Shown here: in pieces, positions 43,724 to 53,568 of the stretch
How positions within the stretch are numbered: position 1 is the first letter of the stretch
Layout of the letters: each line of letters begins with the position of its first letter
Assembly: GCA_035403465.1 (NCBI GenBank)
Contig: DAONFG010000001.1
Location: forward strand, 1 to 64,000
Direction of reading: 5' to 3'
DNA from: JAAYBQ01 sp035403465
GTDB lineage: Bacteria; Spirochaetota; UBA4802; UBA5550
DNA: 64,000 nt
Notes under the pieces: generated by a model
Told to the model about the DNA's origin: nothing
Databases searched by the model: none
The model's input: the letters and a program-made list of their open reading frames with translations, nothing else
Position numbers and translations under genes: made by a program

Positions 43724-44047
43724 CTAGATTTCATCACGTATAGTAATGTAATCAGTTAATCCAACTATATCAATTACTTTTTTGAGGTGATCAGAGAGTC
43801 CGGTAAATATGAATTTTCCGTTAATATCGTTGTGCTGGTGGAGTAGTTTAATAAATGCGGAAATACCTGATGAATTTATATAGTGAGCATTATCAAAATT
43901 AAAAACAATGCTGATGGCTTTTGTTTTTTTCATTATTTCATTATATGCGGCAAAAAGATATGGTTCAGCATCGGATGTTATATCTCCGTTCAGATAGACT
44001 GAGGGTATCTTATTATCAAGGTCGATTCTAAGACTGAAACCTTTCAT
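43724..44047 (-). CDS. STAS anti-sigma-factor antagonist
   Basis: 107 aa with the STAS fold; the phosphorylatable serine is in HYINSSGISAF (Ser59/Ser60). Such proteins bind and release an anti-sigma factor in their unphosphorylated state. The partner kinase is not in this block; an RsbU-type phosphatase with a receiver domain lies at 49042-50190 and could act on it. It is upstream of the FGGY gene on the same strand. Confidence 0.85.
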   Translation of the reverse strand: MKGFSLRIDLDNKIPSVYLNGDITSDAEPYLFAAYNEIMKKTKAISIVFNFDNAHYINSSGISAFIKLLHQHNDINGKFIFTGLSDHLKKVIDIVGLTDYITIRDEI

Positions 44048-44062
44048 CCTTGCTTTGCCTCT

Positions 44063-46003
44063 TTACTTTTTTAGAGCTTTATATGATACAGAATAATCAG
44101 TTTTGGCGTTCCATAAAGTATATCCGCCGCATCCGCTCTTCCTTGCGGCATTAATCTGGCAGCGTATATAATCCGGTCCCCATGTTGGCGATAATAGATT
44201 GAAGGCCTGAAGGTACGGTCGTATGCTGACCGACCTGTTAACCATCAACATAGCCCTTAAACCACCATCATAAACAATTCTGTAAGGCCTTGTTCTGCTG
44301 TCGATTTTTGAGTAAAATCTGTTTCCAAAATGAGATGGATACACCATCGGACAGATTACATCAACAACATAGGATAATTCTTCCATATCCTGCCCGATCC
44401 AGTTTCCAAAATAGTACCATGAATTAAAACCGTAAATATCAACAGAAACAGGTATAGTTATACTATCTTGAGCTTTTTTTAAAAAATCAATTAAAATTTC
44501 TGATTTATATGTATCAGGGTCTTTTTTATACGTAAAATTACAGAGATTAATGGCTCCGTCAGACGGGAATCTTATATAATCAAACTGGATCTCGTCAAAA
44601 CCTGCTTTTTCAAGATCAAGGGCAAGCCCGATATTGTAGTCCTGTACAAATTCAGAATGTGCATCTACCCAGAACTCACCCTCTGCTCCCTGCCAGGACT
44701 TGCCTGTTTTTTTATTTTTAATGGCATATGTTCCATTAAAAGCGCTGAACATTTTCTGGTCTTTAAATGTTACAATACGGGCTATAGCATAAATATTATT
44801 CTTTTTAAGTTTTTTAAGAATTGTTTTAATGTCCACTGGATTTTTCTGGGCTTTTATTTCTGAAGCGGTTCCGGAACTGGCAGTGAAGTAGATATTGCCA
44901 AAATCATCCTTCATATCAATAACAACTGCGTTGATTTCAGTTTTTTTTATCTCTTCAATATGCGTATCAAGATGTTTTAATGCAGGTACACTAAGATAAA
45001 GAGCTTTGCGGTTCGCAGAAATAGTTGAGCGTTTTATTGTTTCCGGATACCCGGTTTTAAGGGTCAGTGCCGGTAGAGAACCGGTTTCATCAAAAATTGT
45101 TGCTGATGAAATACCATCATACACATATAGCCGGTTGATAATTTCAGTATAAACTGGAAAGTCCACCGGTTTAAAATCACCCCCGGATTTAAATATTTTC
45201 ATGTTTTCAGTAAAGAAAAGCTCTTTGTCAGTGAATTGTATGTCGTATATAACTGAATTTAATTTGTTTTCAGCATAAGCGACTATCGGATTAAAATTTC
45301 TTTCACCATTTTTTTTGACGTATAATCCTCCGCCGAAACTGAATCCTGCATAAAGATTTTTTTTATTCACGGCCAGAAATGAGATCTGTTCAGTAAATTT
45401 TAATGTATCCGAATATGGTTCAGAAGGCAGCCTGTCACCTGAACTGACAAAAGACTTGCCCTGAAGTTCAAATACCCCGTTAAATGAAGTCGCAGCATAG
45501 ACTTTCTCTCCTGTAATCGCCAGTGAAGTGATGTAATTCCGCCTGTTCAATCCGTTCAACGGAATTTCGGTCCAGTTCAGACCGGCATCCGGAGATCTGT
45601 AAATTGAATGTTTGGTTGCAACGGCTATATTATTTTCATCTTCGGGATCAGCGGCAAACGCTGATATTTTCCTGAATCCAGGCTCTTTATCGTATATGCT
45701 TCTACGTTTGAATTGCTGTGAGTTAAGACTGATCCACCTACCATTTGTTATTCTGAAAAGACCTGATGAGAAGGTGGCAAGATACAGATTCCTGCCGGCG
45801 GTATACATCCTGAGCGGGATACAGTTGGCAGGAAGACCCCGGTTGCATTGTTCCCATGATTTTCCGTTGTTTTCTGAAACTGATATTTTATTATCAGAAG
45901 TGATTATATAAACTTTTATTCCGGACGCCGATAACAGGTAATATAGAGGGCATGAAATAATAAATACAGCAAACAGTATTACGAAGAATTTTTTACTATT
46001 CAT
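44063..46003 (-). CDS. Exported beta-propeller plus DUF4015 glycoside hydrolase-like protein
   Basis: 646 aa. A hydrophobic signal (FFVILFAVFIISCPLYYLLS) has a Cys that could be a lipobox. Residues about 30-330 are BNR/sortilin-like propeller repeats (DNKISVSENNGKSWEQC; HSIYRSPDAGLNWTEI). From about 330 to 640 is a TIM-barrel-like DUF4015 domain: AVVIDMKDDFGNIYFT, GFDEIQFDYIRFPSDG and SVDIYGFNSWYYFG. DUF4015 is a putative glycoside hydrolase family. It probably acts on envelope or environmental polysaccharide; activity is unproven. Confidence 0.8.
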   Translation of the reverse strand: MNSKKFFVILFAVFIISCPLYYLLSASGIKVYIITSDNKISVSENNGKSWEQCNRGLPANCIPLRMYTAGRNLYLATFSSGLFRITNGRWISLNSQQFKRRSIYDKEPGFRKISAFAADPEDENNIAVATKHSIYRSPDAGLNWTEIPLNGLNRRNYITSLAITGEKVYAATSFNGVFELQGKSFVSSGDRLPSEPYSDTLKFTEQISFLAVNKKNLYAGFSFGGGLYVKKNGERNFNPIVAYAENKLNSVIYDIQFTDKELFFTENMKIFKSGGDFKPVDFPVYTEIINRLYVYDGISSATIFDETGSLPALTLKTGYPETIKRSTISANRKALYLSVPALKHLDTHIEEIKKTEINAVVIDMKDDFGNIYFTASSGTASEIKAQKNPVDIKTILKKLKKNNIYAIARIVTFKDQKMFSAFNGTYAIKNKKTGKSWQGAEGEFWVDAHSEFVQDYNIGLALDLEKAGFDEIQFDYIRFPSDGAINLCNFTYKKDPDTYKSEILIDFLKKAQDSITIPVSVDIYGFNSWYYFGNWIGQDMEELSYVVDVICPMVYPSHFGNRFYSKIDSRTRPYRIVYDGGLRAMLMVNRSVSIRPYLQAFNLLSPTWGPDYIRCQINAARKSGCGGYTLWNAKTDYSVSYKALKK

Positions 46004-46011
46004 TAAATGAT

Positions 46012-47691
46012 CTATCCGAATTTTTTATTGAACATCTCTTCGTTCATGATTGTATATGTGTATCCCTGTTCAGTAAGAAACAGCTGCCTGTTGTGTGCAA
46101 ACTTTTCTTCAACAGAATTGGATGTAATTATCGTATAGAAGTAAGCCATGTTGTCATTTTTTTTTGGACGGAGCACACGACCAAGCCTCTGTGCCTCCTC
46201 CTGCCTGGAACCGAAGGTACCTGAAATCTGGATCGCAACATTGGCATCCGGCAGGTCTATTGAGAAATTTGCCACCTTTGAAACTATCAGGCTCTTGATC
46301 TCCCCTGTGCGGAATTTCTTGTAGAGTTCTTCTCTCTCCTGCAAAGGAGTACTCCCGGTAATAAGCGGAAACGAAAATATCCGCTGAAATTCCTCCAGCT
46401 GTGAAATATACTGCCCGATTATGAGAATGTTCGAGTCCGAATGAAAGTCAAGGATGCTTCGAACAAATTTTATCTTGCGTACATTTTCAGAAGCAATCCT
46501 GAATTTTTCCCTGTCCCGCGAAACGGAGTACTGCATCCTGATTTCTTCCGGGAGATCAATGCGCACCTCGGTACACAGGGCAGTGGCAATCCAGTTTGAT
46601 TTTTCCAGGAGTTTCCAGGGCATATCATATTTCTTGGGACCGATAAGGCTGAAAACGTCAGATTCAAGACCATCCTCCCTGATAAGAGTTGCGGTAAGGC
46701 CAAGACGCCTTTTGCTCTGTATCTCCGATGTCAGCCTGAACACCGGCGCGGGAAGAAGATGTACTTCGTCGTAAATGATAAGGCCCCAGTTTTTTGAATT
46801 GAAAAGTTCAAAATGCAGAAATCCCTCTTTTTTATTCTTTCTGTATGTTAGTATGTTATATGTGGCGATTGTAATTGGTCTGATCTCTTTTTTATCGCCG
46901 GAATACTCACCGATCATATCTTCAGAAAGAGCTGTCTTATCAAGCAGTTCATCACGCCATTGCCTCAGGGCGATTGTATTTGTCACAAGGATGAGTGTTT
47001 CAGTCTGAAGAACCTCCATGACGCCGATCCCGATAATTGTTTTCCCTGCACCGCAGGGCAGCACAACAACTCCGCTCCCCCCTTCAGGACCTCCGCCCTG
47101 GTGAAATGCGTTCACTGCGCTGGTCTGGTAATCCCTGAATTCAAGGCCTGTCCCGCTGCTCACCGGCTGTTTGATCGAGATGCTGCATGGATCACCCTCT
47201 TCGTATCCGGCAAGATCCTCAACAGGGAAACCTATTTTTATCAGAGCCTGTTTGATGTGACCTCTGAATATTTTCTTTACAGTAAGACTATTTTCGTTTT
47301 TCCGTTCGATGATATAGTTCTGCAGTTTCTTATTGTAGAGAATCTCGTTTATCAGCGCAGCATCACTGGATGTAAGGATCAGTTCATCACCTGACATTAC
47401 AAGTTTAAGGAGACCATAACGCTTCATCTGCTCCTTGATTGTTGTATGGACAGTGTCCGGGATATCGTATTTTGAATATTTTACAAGGTTGTTGATGATC
47501 TGATCTGCATCAAGTCCTGCAGCAGCGGCATTCCATAGCGAGAGCGGTGTTATTCTGTAAGTATGAATATGTTCAGGACTCTTTTCAAGTTCAGAAAACT
47601 GTGAAATGGCATTCCGCGCATTTTCAAATTGCGGATTATCCACTTCAACAAGCAGGGTCTTGTCACTTTGCACTATTACGGGTTTTGACAT
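46012..47691 (-). CDS. XPB/ERCC3-like DNA helicase
   Basis: 559 aa. The N-terminal part is an XPB-N-like region. Residues 211-218 hold Walker A (PCGAGKTI), followed by DEVH near 310, and SKVANFSIDLPDANVAIQIS and QRLGRVLRPK form the second RecA-like domain. Bacterial XPB homologues are 3'-5' helicases linked to DNA repair. The upstream start has AGAGAG as ribosome binding site. It is transcribed with the DUF4015 gene; nine bases separate them. Confidence 0.93.
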   Translation of the reverse strand: MSKPVIVQSDKTLLVEVDNPQFENARNAISQFSELEKSPEHIHTYRITPLSLWNAAAAGLDADQIINNLVKYSKYDIPDTVHTTIKEQMKRYGLLKLVMSGDELILTSSDAALINEILYNKKLQNYIIERKNENSLTVKKIFRGHIKQALIKIGFPVEDLAGYEEGDPCSISIKQPVSSGTGLEFRDYQTSAVNAFHQGGGPEGGSGVVVLPCGAGKTIIGIGVMEVLQTETLILVTNTIALRQWRDELLDKTALSEDMIGEYSGDKKEIRPITIATYNILTYRKNKKEGFLHFELFNSKNWGLIIYDEVHLLPAPVFRLTSEIQSKRRLGLTATLIREDGLESDVFSLIGPKKYDMPWKLLEKSNWIATALCTEVRIDLPEEIRMQYSVSRDREKFRIASENVRKIKFVRSILDFHSDSNILIIGQYISQLEEFQRIFSFPLITGSTPLQEREELYKKFRTGEIKSLIVSKVANFSIDLPDANVAIQISGTFGSRQEEAQRLGRVLRPKKNDNMAYFYTIITSNSVEEKFAHNRQLFLTEQGYTYTIMNEEMFNKKFG

Positions 47692-47785
47692 AATCTCTCT
47701 TTTATTCAGGATTGAATAAGTCAGAGTCTGAAAGCAATTTTGTCAATCATAAAACGCCGGAGTATCGGTTAAACTTCCTGTAGTT

Positions 47786-48487
47786 TCAGTTTATTGCTCC
47801 TTTATTGAACAGGAATTTTTCAGTAGTCAGGACAGCAATAAAATGATTCAGGGGATTTTCATTCTCGGTGAGTTCATTACCAAGCTGTAAACCGGCATCT
47901 GAAGGTATTTCAATTACACTGCATCCGTAAAAAAGACCCTGAATCAGCACCTGAAAAAAAACACCATGTGTAAGTTCGGTGAGAAGTACATGTTCCATCG
48001 CCTGGACATTGAATCCCTTGTTTCCTGAAAGAGGATCAGTAAAATCAGAATCCGTTTCATCTTTAAATGAAGCTGCAATTTCTTCATAAAACTTTATCAA
48101 ATCAGGATCAAGGTTTCCATAATCAAAATTTTCCAGTATCCTGCTGCAGCTGACAATATCATATCCGTAATCCAGGTTTTTGATTATTTCATTTACATCA
48201 TTTGTAATATTCTTTGCATCGCATTCCAGAATAAGCAGGTAATCATACTCCAGATCCCTTGAATAGTCCAGAGCAGCGTCTACACATGAACCGTAACCCA
48301 GCTTAAATTCATGTTTTATGCATTTAACTTTTGGATATTTACTGATAATTTTCAGAATATCATAAGTTGAACCGTCATCAACAATAAGCAGGTCAGTATT
48401 ATCAACATTATCAATTTGTATAATTGCTTTTTTAACAGCTTCCAGGTTATTATCCGAAACTATCATAATCAGAATTTTTTTTGTCAT
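47786..48487 (-). CDS. Family 2 glycosyltransferase
   Basis: I start at ATG 48487 (MTKKILIMIVSDNN) because GGGAGTGAG precedes it. The protein is 233 aa. GT2 hallmarks are LLIVDDGSTYDILKIISKYP, GYGSCVDAALDY and the LILECDAKN metal-binding position, where Asp is kept in a shifted form (ECDA). It lacks membrane segments and a long C-terminal domain. It probably adds a sugar to a lipid or surface glycan. The acceptor is unknown. Confidence 0.75.
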   Translation of the reverse strand: MTKKILIMIVSDNNLEAVKKAIIQIDNVDNTDLLIVDDGSTYDILKIISKYPKVKCIKHEFKLGYGSCVDAALDYSRDLEYDYLLILECDAKNITNDVNEIIKNLDYGYDIVSCSRILENFDYGNLDPDLIKFYEEIAASFKDETDSDFTDPLSGNKGFNVQAMEHVLLTELTHGVFFQVLIQGLFYGCSVIEIPSDAGLQLGNELTENENPLNHFIAVLTTEKFLFNKGAIN

Positions 48488-48702
48488 ACTCACTCCCGAA
48501 ATTTCATCTTTTCTGGCGGGTATTACCCTGCATGTAAAGCTGATTATTATTTTATCGACTTTATTAAATTACAGGTTTTTTATTGACCCTGAGCGCAATC
48601 AATGTAAATTTGTTTATAATTCAAAAATCAGCCGCACTATATAATATTTACAATAATTCTTCACAATATAAAAATTTTTTATCAATATTTGAGGTGAAAC
48701 AA

Positions 48703-49041
48703 ATGTCAGTTCTGATTAAAGATATTCAGCGGAATGCAAACGAAATCATTAGAATAGAAGTTTCTGAATTCAAAGGAAAAGAGTTGATCAACATACGGAT
48801 ATGGTATGTTGCGGCCAGGGACAATGATGGGAATGAAATTTATAAACCGACCCAGAAGGGAATAGCCCTTGACATCGCTGAATTTGATGAACTTCGCAAA
48901 GGGATTGATAAACTTGAAGTCTACATAAAAGACAGGAAATCCGGAGCAGTCCCTGATCAGCCTGATCCTAAAAACAAGGCTGATTATTCTGAAGGTCTGC
49001 CTGACCAGGATGAAACTGAGGATAATGAAGCAGGCGAGTAA
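48703..49041 (+). CDS. PC4-family single-stranded DNA-binding protein
   Basis: 112 aa from ATG 48703, behind GAGGTG; a longer frame from 48583 has no ribosome binding site and an unlikely N-terminus. The PC4/YdbC fold is recognisable: NEIIRIEVSEFKGKELINIR, IWYVAARDNDGNEIYKPTQKG and IALDIAEFDEL. An acidic tail (DQDETEDNEAGE) follows. PC4 relatives bind single-stranded DNA or RNA and can affect transcription or repair. It converges with the REC-PP2C gene, which stops immediately after. Confidence 0.85.
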   Translation: MSVLIKDIQRNANEIIRIEVSEFKGKELINIRIWYVAARDNDGNEIYKPTQKGIALDIAEFDELRKGIDKLEVYIKDRKSGAVPDQPDPKNKADYSEGLPDQDETEDNEAGE

Positions 49042-50190
49042 TCAGAACTCGATGTTAAGAAACGCGATATCGTCATTGACCTCCTGGTCCCTGATAAAAT
49101 TCGTAAGAGTGTTCATTAACTTATCACAAAAATCCTGACCGCGTAGTTCATCATTGTTTTTTATAAACTTGGCAAGGTTCATTTCGCCAAACTCCCCCCC
49201 CTCGCGGTTTTTAGCCTCTGTGATCCCGTCAGTGTATATAAAGAGACGATCCCCTTTCTGGACATCGAGTGTTTTTTCCTCATAATCAACTTCATCCATG
49301 ATCCCCAGAAAAAATCCGAAAGTATCAAGAGCAAGAATCTGATTCTTATCCCCCCTGTAAAAAAGCGCCCGGGTATGACCTGCATTTGAATAATTAAGCT
49401 GGTGCGTCTCGTTATTGTATATAAGATAAAATGCTGTAATATATTGAGTGTCAAGCATCATGCCGTTTAGATGTTTGTTGATATCCCTGAGCAGGCTGGA
49501 AGAACTTTCATATTTTGGTGCATATATGCTGAATAGCATTTTAGACATAGTCATAGTCAAAGCAGCCGGGATTCCATGACCTGTAACATCCGCAATCAGG
49601 AATGCAGTACGCCTGTCATCAAGTACGTAACAGTCGAAGAAATCACCGCCGATATCTTCAATGGGTATATAACGTCCGCTTACATTCGGGAATTTGACAT
49701 AACTGAAATCATGAGGTATTACGAACTGCTGGATCCTCTTGGCCGCTTCCATTTCCCGTTTTATCTGCTGGTTTTTTTCGAATAGTTCGGAATTTGCTTT
49801 CTTCAGCCTGAGCAGAGACATAACCCTTGCTATCAGTTCCTCTTCATTGAGCGGTTTTAAAAGATAGTCATCCGCACCTGTGTTAAGCCCTTTTATTTTA
49901 GATTTAAGATCGTCAAGGGCGGTCATAAGTATTACAGGGATATAGTCCTCCCTGTCCCTCTTTTTCAGTTCTTTGAGAAAGGTAAAACCATCCATTTCGG
50001 GCATGACTATATCAAGGAGTATCATGTCATAATCTGAATTAATAAGCATGTCCAGCCCTTTCTGACCGGTCTCTGCCTCATCTACATTAAAATTTAGCGG
50101 TTCCAGAACTTTGCGTATAAACGCACGGTTAAGGCGGCTGTCATCAATGCAGAGTATTTTTTTCTTTTTATCCTGATCCCGTTTTCTCAT
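49042..50190 (-). CDS. Response regulator with PP2C (RsbU-type) phosphatase domain
   Basis: 382 aa. The receiver domain has the acidic pair in LCIDDSRLNR, the phospho-acceptor Asp60 (MILLDIVMPEMDG) and the conserved Lys in DDYLLKPLNEEE. After a helical linker the SpoIIE/PP2C domain begins, with IGGDFFDCYVLDDRRTAFLI, DVTGHGIPAALTMTM, FIYTDGITEA and NDDIAFLNIEF as metal-binding motifs. Such proteins dephosphorylate STAS antagonists in response to a phospho-signal. The STAS protein at 43724 is a candidate substrate. Confidence 0.93.
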   Translation of the reverse strand: MRKRDQDKKKKILCIDDSRLNRAFIRKVLEPLNFNVDEAETGQKGLDMLINSDYDMILLDIVMPEMDGFTFLKELKKRDREDYIPVILMTALDDLKSKIKGLNTGADDYLLKPLNEEELIARVMSLLRLKKANSELFEKNQQIKREMEAAKRIQQFVIPHDFSYVKFPNVSGRYIPIEDIGGDFFDCYVLDDRRTAFLIADVTGHGIPAALTMTMSKMLFSIYAPKYESSSSLLRDINKHLNGMMLDTQYITAFYLIYNNETHQLNYSNAGHTRALFYRGDKNQILALDTFGFFLGIMDEVDYEEKTLDVQKGDRLFIYTDGITEAKNREGGEFGEMNLAKFIKNNDELRGQDFCDKLMNTLTNFIRDQEVNDDIAFLNIEF

Positions 50191-50276
50191 TGTATTATTC
50201 TATGAGTTTTATTATGTGTTCAACCTGACATATGGTTATATTAATTTCAACTCTGTTTTGATGGTATTATTTTATT

Positions 50277-52160
50277 ATGAAAATTCTTTTTGTCCAGCTT
50301 CCCCTGTCAGATCATTCTTTCAGCTATGTTAATGGGAATATCGACTATGCATCGGCTTCATTATCCGGATTTATCTGTAATAATTATCCCGAGATCTTTT
50401 GTGAAACCCTGCCTGCCGTTTTATCAAATTTCTGTTCTGATGAACTTATACTGAAATATATCAATAATACAAAACCGGATGTCGTTTCGTTTACCTCTTA
50501 TCTCTGGAATATTGAACGTAATCTTTCCCTGGCAGAAAGATTAAAAGAAAAAATGCCTGATACTGCAATTATTTTTGGAGGACCTGAAATAGCAGAAGGT
50601 TCATTCTCCCTTAGAGACCATCGACCTTATGTCAATTATTTTGTTACCGGTGAAGGGGAATGGTTTTTTAAAAGTTTTCTTGAATCAGGGAGCATCCTAC
50701 CGTCAGTTATAAATGGAAATCGTGTCTTTATTCAACCTGCTGATGAACTGATTGAAGTGTCATCAATATGTGAACCTCTCACCAGCAGGCGTCTTAATTC
50801 AAACAATGATGCATCTGTTTTTATTGAACTCACCCGAGGCTGCCCTTACAGATGCAGTTACTGCTACTATTCAAGGAATTATAAAAAGGTGAGGGAGATC
50901 TCTTTTGATTGCCTGGTTGCAAGCATCAAATCAACCATGAACTTTAAAGAAATCTATATTTTAAGCCCTACATTTGACCGGTCATCGGATTTTACGGAGA
51001 AGCTTGAACTTCTTAAAAAACTGAATCACAACGTAAAACTTCATACCGAAATCCGCACAGACAGGATTGATAAAAAAACAGCGAAGCTTATGTATGACGC
51101 CGGATTCCGCAGCCTTGAAGTGGGGCTCCAGTCCATGAACAAACGCGCCCTGGGAATGATTAACAGGGAGAGCAACACCGGGAAAGAACTTTCCGGTATG
51201 CGTAATCTTTCAGATGCAGGCATAGAGCTTCAGATCGGTATTATACCCGGACTCCCCGGTGATTCACCTGATAATTTTATCCACACCGTTGATACCCTGG
51301 TAAGCAATAACCTGGGCGAATATATTGAACTTTACCCGCTGATGATACTACCGGGCACACAGATCAGGGAGATGGCAATTGAACATGGTGCAGAGTTTCA
51401 GGACAAACCACCTTACTATTTCCAGAGCGGCTGGGATTTTACTTCAGATGACATCCGGTATATTTCTGACTATGTTGAGGAAAAAACGGGACTTTCAAGG
51501 AGTATTTTCTTTCTTCCAGATTTTACTGAACCAGAAAATTCACTATTTACCAAAGGTATAAAATTTAACGGTAATCTGCCGGGTGCCTGGGACCTTGAAA
51601 AATTTTCATCTTTAACTGAACGTTATGTGGTCGATCTCCATGTGATTTGTTCACATCAACAGTCTTTATATTCAGGAATCGAAAAATTATTTTCTTCACT
51701 TGCTCGCATAGGTCAGAGGCTGATAAATCTTATAATTTATTCGGATATATTGATAAATGAGGATACCCTGAAACAATTGATGTGTAAATATGAAACTGAC
51801 TCTTTTCACAGGAGGCTGAATGTTTTCCACAGCGTTGCTGAGGCGTCGAGGTTCAGGTTCTTCCAGGTTTCTGAAAACATTAATGAGTTCAGTAGAATGG
51901 ATAATATTTACTCCATTATTACACCAATTTACATGATAACTGAAAAGTCGCTTAATTTTACAAAGATTCTTCACAATGAATCTGCTGTACTTGTTCAGTC
52001 CGGGATGTATGAAAGTATTTCATCATTCCTGAAAAAAGTTTATGCCGCTGATCCGCAATTTGCTGCATTCCAGTGCGAGGATGAAATGCAGCAGTTTTAT
52101 AATGACATCGGAGAGGAATACGTAAAGCTGCCGTATAATTTCGGCCTGGTTAATGCCTGA
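50277..52160 (+). CDS. B12-binding radical SAM protein
   Basis: 627 aa. The N-terminal cobalamin-binding-like Rossmann region (residues 1-135) ends with YFVTGEGEWFF. The radical SAM motif is CPYRCSYC (Cys189, Cys193, Cys196), followed by GFRSLEVGLQSMNKRALGMI and a DUF4080-like barrel and tail. Relatives are class B/B12-dependent radical SAM enzymes, many of unknown substrate. No DxHxxG B12-base motif is obvious. It is monocistronic in appearance and convergent with pyrF. Confidence 0.85.
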   Translation: MKILFVQLPLSDHSFSYVNGNIDYASASLSGFICNNYPEIFCETLPAVLSNFCSDELILKYINNTKPDVVSFTSYLWNIERNLSLAERLKEKMPDTAIIFGGPEIAEGSFSLRDHRPYVNYFVTGEGEWFFKSFLESGSILPSVINGNRVFIQPADELIEVSSICEPLTSRRLNSNNDASVFIELTRGCPYRCSYCYYSRNYKKVREISFDCLVASIKSTMNFKEIYILSPTFDRSSDFTEKLELLKKLNHNVKLHTEIRTDRIDKKTAKLMYDAGFRSLEVGLQSMNKRALGMINRESNTGKELSGMRNLSDAGIELQIGIIPGLPGDSPDNFIHTVDTLVSNNLGEYIELYPLMILPGTQIREMAIEHGAEFQDKPPYYFQSGWDFTSDDIRYISDYVEEKTGLSRSIFFLPDFTEPENSLFTKGIKFNGNLPGAWDLEKFSSLTERYVVDLHVICSHQQSLYSGIEKLFSSLARIGQRLINLIIYSDILINEDTLKQLMCKYETDSFHRRLNVFHSVAEASRFRFFQVSENINEFSRMDNIYSIITPIYMITEKSLNFTKILHNESAVLVQSGMYESISSFLKKVYAADPQFAAFQCEDEMQQFYNDIGEEYVKLPYNFGLVNA

Positions 52161-52192
52161 TTCCGGGGTATATCAGGAAACAACTCAATTTA

Positions 52193-53032
52193 TTATGTGC
52201 TTTCAATCTCCCGGTTCATATCAGCCAGGGCCTGAACCGATGCATCACCGTAACTCATGTTTTTATAAACTTTATACGCATAATTGAGTGAACTCGAAGC
52301 ATTAATCCTGTGAATGGTTTTATCCGGATACCTGTTCAGTATAGCCATGACTTCGCTTATACTCCCCCCCTGTGTTCCCACACCCGGGATAAGGTAGGGA
52401 ATCTCCTTGCCTGAAGCAAGGAAGATACCGGAAATCTTCTCCAGCTGTTCAGGATAGGTCGCGCCTGCAACTGACCCTAAACCTGGATGGTACCACTGTA
52501 CCAGTTTTTCAGCGATATAAAGATAAAATTCTTTGTCCCCGATTTTAACATCCTGTATCTCAACCGAGCTTTTATTTGAAGTTTTTGTGAGTATGTAATA
52601 GCCTTTATCAGGATAATTTTTTATGTAAGGTTCAATCGAATCATACCCCAGATACGGAGAAAGTGTAACAGCGTCTGCCCTGAAAAAATCAAAAGCCTCC
52701 TTTGCGTAAGCCTGTGCTGTCTTGCCTATATCTCCGCGCTTGTAATCGAGAATTACCGGTATACTCGCGGCCTGGTAGATCCTTATTATTTTTTCAAGGG
52801 TCACGATTCCGTCAATGCCATACTGCGCATAAAAAGCGTAGTTCGGTTTAACTGCTCCTGGAAATGTGTTCTTCTGCACAAGGCTGTTCAGAATTTTTTC
52901 GTAGAAGGTGAATATCCTTTCACCGGGAGTTCCCTTATCTTCTGGAATATCCTCGATAACAGGATCAAGGCCCATACATACTATGCTTGAAAATTTTTTT
53001 GCGCTCGATTTAAGAAGATCAATATAGTTCAT
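52193..53032 (-). CDS. pyrF: Orotidine 5'-phosphate decarboxylase, type 2
   Basis: 279 aa. The catalytic sequence is ILDYKRGDIGKTAQAYAKEA, and the late loop PYLIPGVGTQGGSISEV binds phosphate. The length and organisation match the longer type 2 PyrF. It decarboxylates OMP to UMP. The start overlaps the stop of the macro-domain gene by four bases, so translation is coupled. Confidence 0.95.
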   Translation of the reverse strand: MNYIDLLKSSAKKFSSIVCMGLDPVIEDIPEDKGTPGERIFTFYEKILNSLVQKNTFPGAVKPNYAFYAQYGIDGIVTLEKIIRIYQAASIPVILDYKRGDIGKTAQAYAKEAFDFFRADAVTLSPYLGYDSIEPYIKNYPDKGYYILTKTSNKSSVEIQDVKIGDKEFYLYIAEKLVQWYHPGLGSVAGATYPEQLEKISGIFLASGKEIPYLIPGVGTQGGSISEVMAILNRYPDKTIHRINASSSLNYAYKVYKNMSYGDASVQALADMNREIEST

Positions 53033-53562
53033 TCCTGGATTCCTTTTAAATATTTTTTGTATATAGAATAGTTTTCTTCATCAAAAAGAATAAATATCAC
53101 TTTAATTTCGTAATTTTCCCTGGTCATAAAGTCAATAGAAGTTTCTACAGCAATTTTTACTGCTTCATCTTTCGGATACCTGTACACCCCGGTTGAGATC
53201 GCAGGGAAAGCAATTGATTCCAGATTCTCTCTCTTCGCAAGAATCAGTGAATTATTGTATGAATTTTTCAGAACATCAGGCTCACCGTGACTGCCGTCAG
53301 TGTATATGGGACCCGGTGTATGAATGACATATTTTGCAGGTAGATTGTAACCACCGGTTATCCTGGCCTCACCGGACCTGCAGCCGCCAAGAGTCCTGCA
53401 TTCCGTAAGAAGTCCCGGACCTGCAGCCCTGTGAATAGCACCGTCAACCCCGCCGCCGCCAAGTAGAGATGTATTTGCAGCATTAACAATGGCATCCGTG
53501 GACTCGGCAGTGATGTCCCCTTTTTTTACACTGATCAGCTTGATTGCGTCTGACCTGTTCAT
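53029..53562 (-). CDS. Macro-domain protein (ADP-ribose hydrolase-like)
   Basis: 177 aa, a single macro domain. The ADP-ribose-binding loops are GDITAESTDAIVNAAN, LLGGGGVDGAIHRAAGP and IAFPAISTGVYRYPKDEA. Family members of this short type remove O-acetyl from ADP-ribose or ADP-ribose from proteins, tRNA or nucleic acids. It begins six bases after the mogA-like stop and overlaps pyrF by four bases. No partner ADP-ribosyltransferase is seen here. Confidence 0.92.
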   Translation of the reverse strand: MNRSDAIKLISVKKGDITAESTDAIVNAANTSLLGGGGVDGAIHRAAGPGLLTECRTLGGCRSGEARITGGYNLPAKYVIHTPGPIYTDGSHGEPDVLKNSYNNSLILAKRENLESIAFPAISTGVYRYPKDEAVKIAVETSIDFMTRENYEIKVIFILFDEENYSIYKKYLKGIQE

Positions 53563-53568
53563 ATGTCC

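Noticed and set aside
43708..43737. ATG starts for the FGGY kinase overlapping the STAS gene
   Set aside because: GTG at 43707 has the strong GGAGGG site and avoids the overlap.
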